45,964 nt of DNA from RGIG4034 sp045576455 (lineage in GTDB: Bacteria > Bacillota > Clostridia > Lachnospirales > Lachnospiraceae): assembly GCA_045576455.1 (NCBI GenBank), contig JAZNGM010000015.1, positions 1-45,964 of the forward strand, read 5' to 3'. Made by a program: the position numbers and the translations under genes. Numbering within the stretch: the first letter of the stretch is position 1; every line of letters begins with the position of its first letter. Shown in pieces: positions 38,770 to 45,964 of this stretch. A model generated the notes under the pieces. The model saw nothing but the letters and a program-made list of their open reading frames with translations. It was not told the DNA's origin and ran no database searches.

Positions 38770-40491
38770 ATGGATGAATTACATTATCAACTCGATTTAC
38801 TGAAAGCCAAGAATATGAAGCTTGAAAAAAACGATAAGATGTATAATTCTTTAATTCAGACATCTTCAAATGCCTTCCTTTATTATTCTTTTGAGAATGA
38901 TAAATTTGAGACTTTGGCTGCATGGGATAATTTCTTTGACTTTAAAGTAAACTCAATTAATGATTTAAACCGCATTGTTGAAATCGTTAATGAACAACAA
39001 CGTTTACAGTTAATAGAACTATTGTTCCTCGAGAAAAAGTCATATGAGCACTCCAGTTATGAAATATGTATACAGTCCAAGAAACAGTGGTTGGAGTGTG
39101 AAGTTACCGTTGTCTATAAAAAAGACGGTACACCGGATGAAAAAATCATACGTTTTAAAGATATAACCAAATTTAAAAACCAGAATGATGAGCTGGCATA
39201 TCTTGCTTACTATGATAGTTTGACCGGATTATATAACCGCAATTATTTTGTAAGGGTTCTTACGGATTGGATGCATAAAGCACAGACTGAGCGTTCCGTA
39301 ATCGCCGTTCTTTTCATTGATATCGACGATTTCAGAAAAATTAATGACGGAATGGGACTCATCGTAGGAGATGAGCTTGTACAGGTATTTGGACAGATAC
39401 TCAGCACTTTTTCAAATGATAATGTTATAGTGTCGCATTTTAACAGTGATATGTATTGCATGGCAATATATGATCCATGCGGAATGAGAAGTGTTGAAAG
39501 CATTTATCATTCTATTAGAGAGCGTCTTGAAAAACCACTTTTACTCACCAATAACAATGAATTAAACATTTCCGTGTGTGTAGGAGTGGCAGAATATCCG
39601 GAAGCCTCCCAAACTGCATTGGAACTCATTAATTTTGCAGAAATTGTAATGTTTAAAGCAAAAGCAGTAGGTAAAAATTCAATCCAGTATTTTGATGCAC
39701 CTATACTTAATGATTTCCTTCGTGCATTTTCTATTGAAAATAAACTTAAAGAAGCATTGCTAGACAAACAATTTTTATTGAATTTCCAACCAATGTATGA
39801 TTTGAAAACACAAAAATTACGTGGAATCGAAACATTACTGCGTTGGAGAGACCGCGAAGGCGAAATGATAAGTCCGGGCGAGTTTATACCTATAGCAGAA
39901 AGAAACGGTACTATTGTACCTATAGGCAACTGGGTAATAGAAGAAGCACTGAAAACTTATGCCATGTTAAGGCGTAAATACCAGCTTGCCTTTACGATAT
40001 CCATTAATATATCGGCAATACAATATAAAAAACCCGAATTTGTAGGTGACCTTATTGCAACTGCTGATAAATATGGCGTAGATCCGCATTTTGTGGAACT
40101 TGAAATAACAGAAGGTATATTAATCGATGATTTTAAAGAAGTTGTTGAGAAAATGTATGCCCTAAGAGATTATGGTTTTAAAGTATCATTAGACGATTTT
40201 GGTACAGGATTTTCTTCGCTTGCGTATTTGAAAGGATTGCCGATTGATACGCTTAAAATTGATAAGAGTTTTATTGATACCGTATCAACAGATAAAGCAA
40301 CAAGAATTATAACAGAAGCTACCATCGAAATGGCGAAAAGGCTTGGTTATGAAACTGTAGCTGAAGGTGTTGAAACCAATGAACAGCTTACGTATCTGAA
40401 AGAAATCAACTGTGATTATATTCAAGGTTTCCTCTTAAGTAAACCTATGGATACGGAGCATTTAGAACAGCTTATTATTAAATTACTGTAA
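38770..40491 (+). CDS. Cyclic-di-GMP phosphodiesterase: PAS, degenerate GGDEF, EAL
   Basis: 573 residues, no membrane helix. A PAS-like sensor (about 20-135) is followed by a GGDEF domain (about 140-310) in which the signature is NSDMY (225-229), so cyclase activity should be lost, although YYDSLTGLYNRNYF and FIDIDDFRKIND are kept. The EAL domain (about 318-573) keeps the catalytic set: ETLLRW (Glu354; ETL instead of EAL), Asn413, ELEITEG, DDFGTG (475-480), Lys496, AEGVET and Gln552. It should hydrolyse c-di-GMP in the cytoplasm, with the dead GGDEF perhaps sensing GTP. It heads an apparent operon with a pseudo-ATPase, topB and a beta-helix protein. Confidence 0.9.
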   Translation: MDELHYQLDLLKAKNMKLEKNDKMYNSLIQTSSNAFLYYSFENDKFETLAAWDNFFDFKVNSINDLNRIVEIVNEQQRLQLIELLFLEKKSYEHSSYEICIQSKKQWLECEVTVVYKKDGTPDEKIIRFKDITKFKNQNDELAYLAYYDSLTGLYNRNYFVRVLTDWMHKAQTERSVIAVLFIDIDDFRKINDGMGLIVGDELVQVFGQILSTFSNDNVIVSHFNSDMYCMAIYDPCGMRSVESIYHSIRERLEKPLLLTNNNELNISVCVGVAEYPEASQTALELINFAEIVMFKAKAVGKNSIQYFDAPILNDFLRAFSIENKLKEALLDKQFLLNFQPMYDLKTQKLRGIETLLRWRDREGEMISPGEFIPIAERNGTIVPIGNWVIEEALKTYAMLRRKYQLAFTISINISAIQYKKPEFVGDLIATADKYGVDPHFVELEITEGILIDDFKEVVEKMYALRDYGFKVSLDDFGTGFSSLAYLKGLPIDTLKIDKSFIDTVSTDKATRIITEATIEMAKRLGYETVAEGVETNEQLTYLKEINCDYIQGFLLSKPMDTEHLEQLIIKLL

Positions 40492-40523
40492 GTTATTGAT
40501 TGAATATGAAAGGAATGTGTAAA

Positions 40524-41870
40524 ATGGGGACATATCGCAATAATGAATTACAGTATCTTGAAGATTCTTTTTATAAAGATTCTAATGAGATGATTGTTGT
40601 CTATGGACAAAAATATGTCGGAATTGACGAAATAATTAGGGAATACCTTAAGGATAAGACGAGTATAACTTTATCTGCTTGTGAAGCCACAACACGCCAA
40701 CAATGCTATATGTGGGCACAACATCTGGCAGATAGGGGATTAAATCTCTCGGATTATCCTTCTTTTATTGAAATTATGGATGTGATTCAGGCAATTCATA
40801 ACAAAAAGTTTGTTCTTATTATTGAAAATTTTGATTATCTTTTGAGAACAGACGCATCATCTTTTGAAGCATTAGTACAACTTATAAATTCAGCGTGTAA
40901 CGTTCAGATTCTTCTGATTAGTTCGGCAGTAAGTTTTATTGAAAATTCTATGGTTGAACGCATTGGAAGAAGTGCACTTAATATAAATGGCTTTTTAAAG
41001 ATAAAACCATTACCTTTTAAAGCTTTATGTGAATATTTTTATAACAGCTCAAAAGAAGAATGTTTACAGATATATTCCATTTTGGGTGGCTATAAGGAAC
41101 TTTGGTATTACTTTGATATTAACCGCTCTGTAAAAGAAAATATTGAACTTAATATTTTAAACCCTTATTCTTTTTTACACAAAGAAGCGCTGAATATTCT
41201 TAACGACGAATTGCGTGAACTTAATGTTTACAGCACCATTTTAAAAAGCCTTGCAGATGACATGAATAAACTTAACGAAATACATGAACATACATCTTTT
41301 TCACGAGCAAAAATCAGTGTTTATCTGAAAAACTTAATGGAATTGGAAGTTGTAGAAAAAATGTATTCCATTGAAACGCAAGGAAGAGAAAACACTAAAA
41401 AGGGAATGTATCGTATATCCCATCCGTTTATCCGTTTTTATTTTACTTTTATTCATGGTATGCACATAAAACAGGGCGACGAAAATAACTATTTAAAGAC
41501 CTATATCTTAGGTAAATTAAGAGCATATACCGCTTCCGTATTCGAAGATATATGTACAGAATATTTTGTTACAAAAAATGCCGAACAAAAGCTGGCATTT
41601 CCTTATAACCGTATTGGTAAATGGTTGGGAAAAGCAGGAACCATACCTGTTATAGCAGATGCAGGCTCACATTATATGGCAGGGTACTGCTCATATGAAA
41701 AACCTATTATGACAAATGATGATTATGAATGGTTTACGTATTTATTAACACAGGCACAAATAAAGCCATCCTTTATTTATCTTTTTGCCATAAGTGGTTT
41801 TGATGAAAAAATATTATTGGAATCTAAAATAAAAGGTAATATAAAGACTGTGATTTTAGAGGATTTTTAG
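40524..41870 (+). CDS. ATPase-like protein (AAA/DUF234 type) with degenerate motifs
   Basis: 448 residues, same layout as prokaryotic AAA ATPases with a C-terminal DUF234 nuclease-like domain: opening RNNELQYLEDSF, ATPase-like region (about 20-200), winged helix (about 236-285) and DUF234-like part (335-448, FEDICTEYF and RIGKWLGK). The catalytic motifs are lost. The Walker A position reads VYGQKYVGIDEI instead of GxxxxGKT, Walker B reads FVLIIENF instead of a DE pair, and the nuclease-like motif reads IPVIAD...GYCSY where EIDIVA...GECKW is expected. It probably neither hydrolyses ATP nor cuts DNA. I start it at ATG 40524, 9 nt after AAAGGA. topB follows 9 bp downstream. Confidence 0.75.
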   Translation: MGTYRNNELQYLEDSFYKDSNEMIVVYGQKYVGIDEIIREYLKDKTSITLSACEATTRQQCYMWAQHLADRGLNLSDYPSFIEIMDVIQAIHNKKFVLIIENFDYLLRTDASSFEALVQLINSACNVQILLISSAVSFIENSMVERIGRSALNINGFLKIKPLPFKALCEYFYNSSKEECLQIYSILGGYKELWYYFDINRSVKENIELNILNPYSFLHKEALNILNDELRELNVYSTILKSLADDMNKLNEIHEHTSFSRAKISVYLKNLMELEVVEKMYSIETQGRENTKKGMYRISHPFIRFYFTFIHGMHIKQGDENNYLKTYILGKLRAYTASVFEDICTEYFVTKNAEQKLAFPYNRIGKWLGKAGTIPVIADAGSHYMAGYCSYEKPIMTNDDYEWFTYLLTQAQIKPSFIYLFAISGFDEKILLESKIKGNIKTVILEDF

Positions 41871-41879
41871 AGGAATAAC

Positions 41880-43922
41880 ATGGGTAAAAGTCTATTTATT
41901 GCAGAAAAGCCAAGTGTCGCAAAAGAATTTGCCAAAGCACTAAAATTAAATACACAAAATAAAGATGGATATCTTGAATCAAATAACTGTATTATTACCT
42001 GGTGTGTAGGTCATCTGGTTACCATGAGTTATCCCGAAGTTTACGATGAAAAATACAGGAAATGGGCATTAGATACATTGCCTTTTATTCCTGATGTTTA
42101 CAAATATGAAGTAATAGAAAGCGTAAAGAAACAGTTTAACATTGTAAGCGGATTACTAAACCGTGAAGATGTCGAAACCATTTATGTTTGTACCGACTCG
42201 GGACGTGAAGGAGAATACATATACCGTCTGGTCGAACAGGCTGCTAATGTTAAAGACAAACAGCGCCGACGCGTCTGGATTGATTCACAAACCGAAGAAG
42301 AAATCTTACGTGGTATCAAAGAGGCAAAAGATTTATCAGAATATGATAACCTTTCTGAAGCCGCTTATCTTAGGGCTAAGGAAGATTACCTTATGGGTAT
42401 CAATTTTTCACGTGTTCTTACCTTAAAGTACGGCTATCCGGTTAAAAACTTCCTTAACGCAGATAAAAGCGTTATTTCTGTAGGCCGTGTCATGACATGT
42501 GTATTAGGAATTGTTGTTAACCGTGAACGTGAAATCAGAAACTTTGTTAAAACACCTTTTTACAGGGTTCTTGTTAAGTATGCTTTAAACGGCAATGAAT
42601 TTGAAGGAGAATGGAAGGTACAGGAAGACTCCAAATATGATAATTCACCTTTATTATATAAAGAAAACGGTTTTAAAAACAAAGAAACTGCAGAAGAGTT
42701 AATTAATAATATAAATAATAAACAAGTTATCCTTGAAAGTATTACGAAAAAGAAAGAAGTAAAGCTTGCACCGCTACTTTACAATCTGGCAGAGCTACAG
42801 AATGACTGTTCGAAGTACTTTAAAATCAGTCCTGATGAAACATTACGTTTAATCCAGGAAATGTACGAAAAAAAGCTTTTGACATATCCGAGAACCGATG
42901 CGAGAGTACTATCCACCGCCGTGTCAAAAGAGATAACAAAAAATCTGAACGGCTTAAAAAATTACCCTATGGCTGCTCAGTTTGTTGATGAAATTTTGGC
43001 TTCGGGATCATATAAAAAAATTGCATCTACAAAATATGTAAATGATAAGTTAATCACAGACCATTATGCAATTATACCGACCGGACAGGGGATTAACAAC
43101 CTTAATTCCTTAAGCGATACCGCCAAGAAAGTATATGAAATTGTCGTAAGAAGATTTTTATCCATCTTTTTACCGCCTGCGGTTTATCAAAAAATTTCTC
43201 TGGTAAGCGAAGTTACTTACGATACTTACGAAAAGGAATATAAAGAGAAATTTTATTCAAACTTTAAGGTGCTTTCGGAAGAAGGCTACTTAAAAGCAAC
43301 TGCATATTCTTTTGCAAAAAAGAAAACAAATTCTTCCGACCAAAACGGCGTTGCTAATGAAGCGGAAAACACAGAAGAGGAAGAAATCGCATGCGATAAC
43401 AACTTCTTTGAAGTTATAAGTAAGTTAAAAAAAGGCGAACCCTTGCCTTATGAAGATTTTTTCATTAAGGACGGAGAAACATCACCACCTAAACGCTATA
43501 ATTCCGGTTCTATTATTCTTACCATGGAAAATGCCGGGCAATTTATTGAAGATGAAGATCTCCGCGCACAGATTAAAGGATCGGGTATCGGGACAAGCGC
43601 GACAAGAGCAGAAATATTAAAGAAACTTTTTAATATTGGATATCTTAATCTTAATAAGAAAACGCAAATTATTACCCCTACAAAATTAGGTGAAATCATA
43701 TACGAAGTCGTAAATTCTTCCATACGTTCCCTTTTGGACCCTTCCCTTACCGCAAGTTGGGAAAAAGGGCTTACGCAAGTGGCAAACGGTCAAATAACCG
43801 GTGACGAATATATGCAAAAACTCGACGGCTTTGTAAGAAGAAGAACCGACGCTGTCAAACAGATCAGAGATTCAAATGTATTAATACCATTATTTAGGGA
43901 AGTTGCAAAATATTATAAGTAA
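41880..43922 (+). CDS. topB: DNA topoisomerase III, type IA
   Basis: 680 residues. TOPRIM domain with FIAEKPSVAKEFAKAL (about 6-21) and VCTDSGREGEYIYRLV (about 101-116). The active-site Tyr lies in LLTYPRTDARVLS, and SGIGTSATRAEILKKL is the other type IA signature. There is no C-terminal zinc ribbon. In the TOPRIM DxDxE motif the second Asp is Gly (DSGRE). Relaxes or decatenates DNA through single-strand passage. An acidic linker (about 480-505) lies within the catalytic region. The gene is sandwiched between the pseudo-ATPase and the beta-helix gene with gaps of 9 and 16 bp. Confidence 0.93.
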   Translation: MGKSLFIAEKPSVAKEFAKALKLNTQNKDGYLESNNCIITWCVGHLVTMSYPEVYDEKYRKWALDTLPFIPDVYKYEVIESVKKQFNIVSGLLNREDVETIYVCTDSGREGEYIYRLVEQAANVKDKQRRRVWIDSQTEEEILRGIKEAKDLSEYDNLSEAAYLRAKEDYLMGINFSRVLTLKYGYPVKNFLNADKSVISVGRVMTCVLGIVVNREREIRNFVKTPFYRVLVKYALNGNEFEGEWKVQEDSKYDNSPLLYKENGFKNKETAEELINNINNKQVILESITKKKEVKLAPLLYNLAELQNDCSKYFKISPDETLRLIQEMYEKKLLTYPRTDARVLSTAVSKEITKNLNGLKNYPMAAQFVDEILASGSYKKIASTKYVNDKLITDHYAIIPTGQGINNLNSLSDTAKKVYEIVVRRFLSIFLPPAVYQKISLVSEVTYDTYEKEYKEKFYSNFKVLSEEGYLKATAYSFAKKKTNSSDQNGVANEAENTEEEEIACDNNFFEVISKLKKGEPLPYEDFFIKDGETSPPKRYNSGSIILTMENAGQFIEDEDLRAQIKGSGIGTSATRAEILKKLFNIGYLNLNKKTQIITPTKLGEIIYEVVNSSIRSLLDPSLTASWEKGLTQVANGQITGDEYMQKLDGFVRRRTDAVKQIRDSNVLIPLFREVAKYYK

Positions 43923-43938
43923 GGAGTATTAAATTTAA

Positions 43939-44604
43939 ATGAAAGCATTTACGGTTAAAGAAATGTATACCTTAAGCGAAACCATAGCTGCATCTATATT
44001 TGATAATGCAGTTTACCCATGGGAAGTACTGAAAGACATTAAAGATTTCATTATGGAACTTGGAAAATCACTTCCGGAAGACAAATTTGAAAAGCGCGGT
44101 GACAATATATGGATTGCTAAATCAGCCACCATAGCACCAACGGCATGTCTTAACGGACCACTTATCATTGATGAAGAAGCAGAAATAAGACATTGTGCAT
44201 TTATCAGGGGAAGTGCCATTGTCGGCAAAAAATGTGTCGTAGGAAACTCTACGGAACTTAAAAACGTCATTCTTTTTAATAATGTTCAGGTTCCCCATTA
44301 TAACTATGTGGGAGATAGCATCTTAGGCTATAAAGCACATATGGGTGCCGGTTCCATTACATCTAATGTAAAGAGCGATAAAACACTGGTAATTGTAAAA
44401 AGTGATGACGAGATTGAAACCGGACTTAAAAAATTTGGTGCAATGCTCGGTGATAATGTAGAAGTAGGCTGCAACAGTGTATTAAATCCGGGAACCGTAA
44501 TAGGCCCGGGTTCCAACATATATCCGCTTTCCAGTGTACGTGGTTTGATACCTGCGAACAGCATATATAAGGATGTACAGCATATTGTTTGTAAAAAAAT
44601 GTGA
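43939..44604 (+). CDS. Left-handed beta-helix protein, GlmU C-terminal-like
   Basis: 221 residues. After a helical N-terminus (about 1-50) hexapeptide repeats fill 55-205, such as IAPTACL, IIDEEAEI, IVGKKCVVG and NPGTVIGPGSNIYP. HMGAGSITSNVKSD is close to the acetyltransferase-site motif of GlmU-like proteins (GAGTITAN). The nucleotidyltransferase domain of GlmU is missing, so it is at most an acyltransferase or a binding trimer; databases often label such proteins UDP-N-acetylglucosamine pyrophosphorylase. The substrate is unknown. AAGGAG lies 12 nt before the ATG, a long spacing. Last gene of the EAL-topB run. Confidence 0.78.
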   Translation: MKAFTVKEMYTLSETIAASIFDNAVYPWEVLKDIKDFIMELGKSLPEDKFEKRGDNIWIAKSATIAPTACLNGPLIIDEEAEIRHCAFIRGSAIVGKKCVVGNSTELKNVILFNNVQVPHYNYVGDSILGYKAHMGAGSITSNVKSDKTLVIVKSDDEIETGLKKFGAMLGDNVEVGCNSVLNPGTVIGPGSNIYPLSSVRGLIPANSIYKDVQHIVCKKM

Positions 44605-44725
44605 TGTTTTGAAAAAAACACTAGATTTTAAGCACTTTTTATGGCATAGTAGTATGCAGGGTTATAAGGAGCGTATGCTCTTATTTTAACTAATATTGAA
44701 ATATGTATTTGAAAGGAGTTTTCTC
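44605..44725 (+). other. Intergenic region before the NifU-like gene
   Basis: 121 bp. It holds a small hairpin AGGAGC-GTAT-GCTCTT (44667-44682, one G-T pair) followed by ATTTT, and an AAAGGAG ribosome binding site just before the ATG. I could not assign a convincing sigma-A promoter, though the following gene pair looks well expressed. Confidence 0.3.
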
Positions 44726-45430
44726 ATGATTTATTCAAAAGAAGTAGAAGAAATGTGTCCAGTAGCACAGGGCGTAAACCATGGCTGCGCACCAATTCCT
44801 GAAGAAGCTAAATGGGTAAAGGCAAAAGAAGTTGCTGACATTAGCGGTTTAACACACGGTATTGGCTGGTGTGCACCACAGCAGGGTGCTTGTAAGTTAA
44901 CACTTAACGTTAAAGAAGGTATTATTCAGGAAGCATTAGTTGAAACAATCGGTTGTTCAGGTATGACTCACTCAGCAGCAATGGCTTCTGAAATTTTACC
45001 GGGTAGAACAGTACTTGAAGCATTAAATACAGACCTTGTATGTGATGCTATCAATACAGCTATGAGAGAATTATTCTTACAGATCGTTTACGGTCGTACA
45101 CAGAGTGCATTCTCAGAAGATGGTCTTCCAATCGGTGCCGGTCTTGAAGATTTAGGTAAAGGTCTTCGTTCCCAGGTTGGTACAATGTACGGAACACTTA
45201 AAAAAGGTCCTCGTTACCTTGAAATGGCTGAGGGTTATGTAACAGGTATCGCTCTTGATGCTGAAAACCACATCATTGGTTATAAATTCGTAAGCTTCGG
45301 AAAGATGACTGACTTTATGAAGAAGGGTGATGACCCTAATACAGCTTATGAAAAAGCTTGCGGACAGTATGGTAGAGTTGCAGATGCTGTTAAGATCATT
45401 GATCCTAGAACAGACAAGGAAATTCAATAA
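44726..45430 (+). CDS. NifU-like iron-sulfur scaffold family protein
   Basis: 234 residues. The NifU/IscU-like N-type fold is suggested by GIGWCAPQQGACKLTL (Cys near 43 and 50) and VETIGCSGMTHSAAMASEIL (Cys near 72), with LNTDLVCDAINTAMREL after it. Databases call these iron-sulfur cluster assembly scaffold proteins, but it is longer than IscU and the function is untested. The ATG at 44726 follows AAAGGAG; an in-frame extension from 44696 has no SD. Codons are strongly biased to GGT, CGT, CTT and ACA, unlike neighbouring genes, suggesting high expression. The GGGtGRT gene starts 19 bp later, a pairing common in anaerobic Firmicutes. Confidence 0.82.
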   Translation: MIYSKEVEEMCPVAQGVNHGCAPIPEEAKWVKAKEVADISGLTHGIGWCAPQQGACKLTLNVKEGIIQEALVETIGCSGMTHSAAMASEILPGRTVLEALNTDLVCDAINTAMRELFLQIVYGRTQSAFSEDGLPIGAGLEDLGKGLRSQVGTMYGTLKKGPRYLEMAEGYVTGIALDAENHIIGYKFVSFGKMTDFMKKGDDPNTAYEKACGQYGRVADAVKIIDPRTDKEIQ

Positions 45431-45449
45431 TTAAGAGGAGGAAAATTTA

Positions 45450-45964
45450 ATGGCTTTATTTGAATCATTTGAAAGACGTATTGATAAAATCAATGCAGTA
45501 TTAAATAGCTATGGAATCGCTTCTCTTGAAGAAGCTGAGAAAATCACAAAAGACGCTGGTTTAAATGTATATGATCAGATTAAAGGAATCCAGCCAATTT
45601 GTTTCGAAAATGCTTGTTGGGCTTACATTGTAGGTGCAGCAATCGCAATTAAAAAAGGTTGCAGAAGAGCTGCTGATGCTGCTGCAGCAATCGGTGAAGG
45701 TCTTCAGGCTTTCTGTATTCCAGGTTCTGTTGGTGACCAAAGAAAGGTTGGTTTAGGACATGGTAACTTAGGTAAGATGTTACTTGAAGAAGATACAGAT
45801 TGTTTCGCATTCTTAGCAGGTCACGAATCATTCGCTGCTGCTGAAGGTGCTATCGGTATTGCTGAAAAGGCTAACAAGGTAAGAAAGAAACCATTAAGAG
45901 TTATCTTAAATGGTTTAGGTAAGGATGCAGCACAAATCATCTCAAGAATCAATGGTTTCACATA
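45450..45964 (+). CDS. GGGtGRT family protein (3' end outside window)
   Basis: The frame is open from ATG 45450 to the window edge, giving about 171 residues of a family whose members are about 330 long. The N-terminus MALFESFERRIDKINAVLNSYG, then PICFENACWAYIVGAAIAIKKG, VGLGHGNLGKMLLEE and AGHESFAAAEGAIGIAEKAN identify the family; the name-giving GGGTGRT motif lies in the missing half. AGGAGG lies about 8 nt upstream. No function has been established to my knowledge. It is paired with the NifU-like gene and shares its biased codon use. Confidence 0.85.
   Translation, partial: MALFESFERRIDKINAVLNSYGIASLEEAEKITKDAGLNVYDQIKGIQPICFENACWAYIVGAAIAIKKGCRRAADAAAAIGEGLQAFCIPGSVGDQRKVGLGHGNLGKMLLEEDTDCFAFLAGHESFAAAEGAIGIAEKANKVRKKPLRVILNGLGKDAAQIISRINGFT

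Noticed and set aside
44667..44682. AGGAGC-GTAT-GCTCTT as a firm terminator after the beta-helix gene
   Set aside because: Six pairs with a wobble and only four T; noted within the intergenic entry but not called a terminator.

Overview
The window is an AT-rich stretch of a chromosome that looks like a spore-forming anaerobic Firmicute, most probably family Lachnospiraceae (Clostridia). The evidence is a SpoVAF/GerA-type germination protein, a cotJABC coat operon, a monomeric [FeFe] hydrogenase of the TSCCPSW ('group B') type, a DUF5662 protein, a DUF1015 gene beside serC-serA, and the NifU-like/GGGtGRT gene pair at the right edge. I see no insertion sequence, prophage, CRISPR array or rRNA. 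It reads as core chromosome with several poorly understood genes. All family calls come from reading the proteins, not from searches.

Layout. 1-3 kb: 5'-truncated dUTPase, a spoVAF-like gene, and the convergent cotJABC operon (cotJA is only 56 residues). 3.2-12 kb: a sodium:solute symporter, then a likely co-transcribed run of an orphan GldF/GldG-like membrane protein, [FeFe] hydrogenase, gltX and a UvrD-type helicase, met tail to tail by a DUF1292 gene. 12-17 kb: a GH13 protein that has lost its catalytic residues, DUF5662, a cysteine-rich small protein with a sigma-K-like promoter, trpS and a lactonase-family beta-propeller. 17-21 kb: aroC (reverse), a VanY-type carboxypeptidase, tgt and yajC. 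21-31 kb: amino acid biosynthesis (leuB-ilvD-ilvB, serC-serA) with an L,D-transpeptidase, a small unknown gene and a DUF1015 gene. 31-36 kb: a branching-enzyme homologue with altered catalytic residues coupled to an MscS channel, tRNA-Thr(CGU), and a two-gene ABC transporter lacking a binding protein. 36-45 kb: argH, asd, then an apparent operon of an EAL phosphodiesterase with a dead GGDEF domain, an ATPase-like protein with degraded Walker and nuclease motifs, topB, and a left-handed beta-helix protein. 44.7 kb to the end: NifU-like protein plus the start of the GGGtGRT protein.

The recurring theme is intact genes whose products keep a recognisable enzyme fold but have lost catalytic residues: two GH13 proteins, one AAA/DUF234-like protein and one GGDEF domain. 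These look like retained binding or regulatory pseudoenzymes rather than decaying pseudogenes, because the reading frames, ribosome binding sites and operon positions are intact. A second theme is late sporulation: two AC-N16-CATANNNTA (sigma-K-like) promoters, before cotJABC and before the cysteine-rich gene, suggest that the latter encodes a coat or crust component. The least understood candidates for a new system are the GH13 pseudoenzymes, the EAL/pseudo-ATPase/topB operon, the orphan GldFG-hydrogenase pairing and the NifU-like/GGGtGRT pair.
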